A program made the position numbers and the translations under genes. Of a stretch of 20,434 nucleotides of DNA, positions 18,232 to 20,434 are shown piece after piece (position 1 is the first letter of the stretch; every line of letters starts with the position of its first letter). Origin of the DNA: Lingula anatina (taxonomy: Eukaryota > Brachiopoda > Lingulata > Lingulida > Lingulidae); contig NW_019775788.1 in the NCBI RefSeq assembly GCF_001039355.2, forward strand, positions 22,300-42,733, read 5' to 3'. The notes beneath the pieces are model-generated. The model made no database searches. It had not been told where the DNA came from and was given only the letters and a program-made list of their open reading frames with translations.

Positions 18232-18302
18232 TTCTAAGCCGCTATCGAACTCACGAACAGTGGTTGACAAGACCTGTGTTCTAACTACTCTGTTATACCG
18301 GT
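18230..18302 (-). pseudogene. tRNA-Thr-derived sequence (SINE head or tRNA pseudogene)
   Basis: On -, a stretch starting at 18295 matches the tRNA-Thr at 9568..9640 from its base 8 at 40 of 54 positions, without gaps. It includes an A-box-like region, the GGTCTTGT anticodon arm and TGAGTTCGAT (B box). The acceptor stem is lost: the 5' ACCGGTA has no partner in TTAGAAC. So it is not a working tRNA. Its internal Pol III promoter elements are partly kept, as in tRNA-derived SINEs. Confidence 0.65.
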
Positions 18303-18804
18303 AGAAGCCTCTGTGTCTCCGTTTGTCATGAAGATATAGTGTTTCATAAATATTTTGATATTATTTTCATTATACGTAGCAAAAGAATACTGGTATATTG
18401 TCAGAGATACTCTTACATACTAGCACGCTTTTGCAGGTGTGCGAAACATTGGGGTCGGGTCGTTTGTTTCTGCGGTTGCTATCTTTGGCGCGTGCCCCAT
18501 GCATTTCTGGCGTAAATTTCTCTTTTTTTATGAGTTATACAGTTGCTGGTTGCACAGACACATTAACTACTAGTAATTGAGCAACAAGTGTGTTGCATAT
18601 TTTAGAGACTTACATTGGAGCTATTCAACCCAACCGGATCTTTTTCCCAATTTTGTTTATAGGAAACTCTAGAACTTATCTTATTGGAGGATTTTGGAAT
18701 TTGTCAAGATGCAAGACAACACGGAGTAGAATTAAAAGCAGTCGATGCAATCCACTGAATTTTCAGTAAAAGAAATATATAATTGTAGTCACCAACAGAC
18801 GACC
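18303..18804. other. intergenic region, no gene seen
   Basis: AT-rich. A 60-residue + open frame (18398-18580) has no recognisable features. Confidence 0.4.
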
Positions 18805-18816
18805 GACTCTCTCTCC

Positions 18817-18895
<79 letters not shown>

Positions 18896-18992
18896 CCTCT
18901 CTCTCTCTCTCTCTCTCCCGCAAACAAACCCACACACACGCACCCCCCTCGCTCTCTCTCTCAAATACACACACACACACACGCACATACAT

Positions 18993-19024
<32 letters not shown>

Positions 19025-19071
19025 TTCCTCTCTCTCTCTCCCGCACACAAACCCACACACACGCACACACA

Positions 19072-19107
<36 letters not shown>

Positions 19108-19120
19108 CACACACAAACAC
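18805..19120. repeat. (CT)n/(CA)n satellite with 131-bp higher-order unit
   Basis: Alternating CT and CA runs. The block CACTTCCTCT...CCCGCA-ACAAACCCACACAC recurs 131 bases apart (18891 and 19022), showing that whole blocks were duplicated. Open frames here are artefacts. Confidence 0.95.
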
Positions 19121-19808
19121 ATTAACACAAAGAAATCATAAGTTGCACCCATCCCGTGAACAATTATCCCAAAATAATATCACCAGGTAACAGACACAAC
19201 CTTCGTTTCCCCTATCCATCCACTTAAAAAGACAGTAATGCATCTTTCCGGATTAATGCTGGAACGAAAGTGCAGTCACTCCTTCTTTTTATAACTTTTC
19301 TACATGCATATAAACATTATTGTTGACAAACCGTCTTCATCGTGTTTCCCAAAAGTTTCATACAGTAAAAAAATAGCAAAGGAAATATTAACCGCTGAGT
19401 TTGCAGGTAAAAAAAAAGCCATGTGGAATTTCACTCACACATAAATAACCAACACATACGGAGCAGGCTTACCGATCTACATGTAGCTAATGTAGCTGTC
19501 CATATACACATACACACATAAACTTGGTTTGCCCAAGTTAATTAGCTGCAACAAATTTGCCCCAAGTCCTGCTGCGGAGTAGAAAATGATGTTGTATATC
19601 GACAGGTGCAGGGTTTCTAGGTAAAACGTCCCTTGCTCCCACAGTCACTGTGAGAACGAATTACTGTTGCTATGGTGTGGTAGGATTTTCTACCCTTGCG
19701 CCACGGCTGCCAGTAAAATATGTGCATATTTCCACGTACTTCCAAGCGTGTAATATTTGTCAGGTGCGTTGGCAAAGGGAGTTTACTTGCTGACTTTTGT
19801 CTCAACCC
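19121..19808. other. intergenic region, no gene seen
   Basis: No supported gene. A small inverted motif GGTAG-GATTTT-CTACC lies near 19680-19695. Confidence 0.4.
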
Positions 19809-19960
19809 TGAGTTTCAGAGTACTGAATTAAATCCCCCCCCTCTTACCAGCGTGCGTTCTCTATCACTGTGAATTTCAGAGTGCTGGTGTTAAACCCCCC
19901 CCCCCTCTTCCAGCACGCATTTTTGTCACACTAAGTTTCAAAGCACTGACGGTAGGAAAA
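19800..19960. repeat. 61-bp tandem repeat with C runs
   Basis: TGAGTTTCAGAG-type starts at 19809, 19870 and 19932 (61 and 62 bases apart). The first two units each contain a run of C followed by TCTT-CCAGC. About 2.5 degenerate copies. Confidence 0.75.
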
Positions 19961-20357
19961 TCTAGCTCCCATACTAGTACATAGTACTTGAGCAATATAT
20001 CCATTCCTTTGCTCTGTAATGCGTCTGTTTAATTGCTCTTGGCTTCAGTTAATACAGTAGATAATAAATAATAACATTTTTTGTCTTTTCTTTTTTGTAT
20101 CTTGGTTTAAAATGACTGTTAAGAACTGTAATCTTAAGGGTGTCTCTGAGAATATCATTTATCATTCGAGGGCGATGGGTGGTTCGTTATTACGCACTGA
20201 TTCGTGATTGCCGAAGTTTTTCTTCACCACAATTAAAGACCTCGGCCCTCAAATGGGTTCCGAATGTCCAGCGTCCAGTCGAGAGAAAAGATGAATGTAT
20301 GCCGTGATGACCTGTCCGGTTTTCTGCATCCACCCCTTCTGTTGTCTACTATGGTGA
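19961..20357. other. intergenic region, no gene seen
   Basis: No recognisable feature before the terminal CT tract. Confidence 0.4.
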
Positions 20358-20434
20358 CTTCTCTCTCTTCTCTCTCTCTCCGTCCATATTCTCTATCTTC
20401 CCTCTCTCTCTCTCTCTTCCTCCCTCTCTCTCTC
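20358..20434. repeat. (CT)n-rich tract at window end
   Basis: A pyrimidine tract of CT and CTT units that continues past the window. Confidence 0.9.

Noticed and set aside
18704-19152. Overlapping open frames on both strands with Cys/Val or His/Thr repeats
   Set aside because: Product of the CT/CA satellite; every frame stays open there.
1-20434. CRISPR array, prokaryotic operon or phage genes
   Set aside because: The dodecamer and 61-bp repeats lack unique equal-length spacers, and gene structure is eukaryotic throughout.

Overview
This window is nuclear DNA from an animal, not a prokaryote. It is AT-rich and mostly non-coding. It contains GT-AG introns, AATAAA polyadenylation signals, two eukaryotic-type tRNA genes with internal A and B boxes, long CT/CA microsatellites and many small fold-back (MITE-like) elements. 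A marine invertebrate, perhaps a lophotrochozoan such as a mollusc or brachiopod, fits the repeat style, but this is an inference and the species cannot be named from the sequence.

Two protein-coding genes can be rebuilt by splicing. (1) On the + strand, seven coding exons between 1162 and 4491 give a 247-residue short-chain dehydrogenase/reductase closely resembling DHRS11. All splice phases agree, all SDR motifs are present, and the 3' side carries a tandemly duplicated polyadenylation signal. (2) On the - strand, two coding exons (13396..13099 and 12745..11877) give a 388-residue trypsin-fold protease. Its catalytic part looks like bacterial V8/glutamyl-endopeptidase (S1B) enzymes rather than animal trypsins. 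It is joined to a His/Ser/Thr-rich N-terminal extension with no signal peptide. The two genes converge on a roughly 7-kb intergenic stretch.

That stretch holds a tRNA-Asp(GTC) gene (7468..7539) and a tRNA-Thr(TGT) gene (9568..9640), a cluster of perfect hairpins (5982..6095), a CpG-rich block with NRF-1/YY1-like motifs and a palindromic 5' splice site (about 6900..6990), a nearly perfect 60-bp inverted repeat (7768..7915), a small DNA-transposon derivative with a 5-bp target duplication (9054..9221), and a large CT/CA microsatellite.

From 13.4 kb to the end I find no further coding gene. This part contains more inverted-repeat elements (13997..14169, 16819..16987, 18099..18231), a degenerate tRNA-Thr-derived sequence on the - strand (18230..18302), a 248-bp direct duplication with a single N exactly at its junction (probably an assembly seam), and CT/CA satellite tracts. 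The two protein genes show no evident functional link. The strongest points of interest are the V8-like protease and the set of related fold-back elements.
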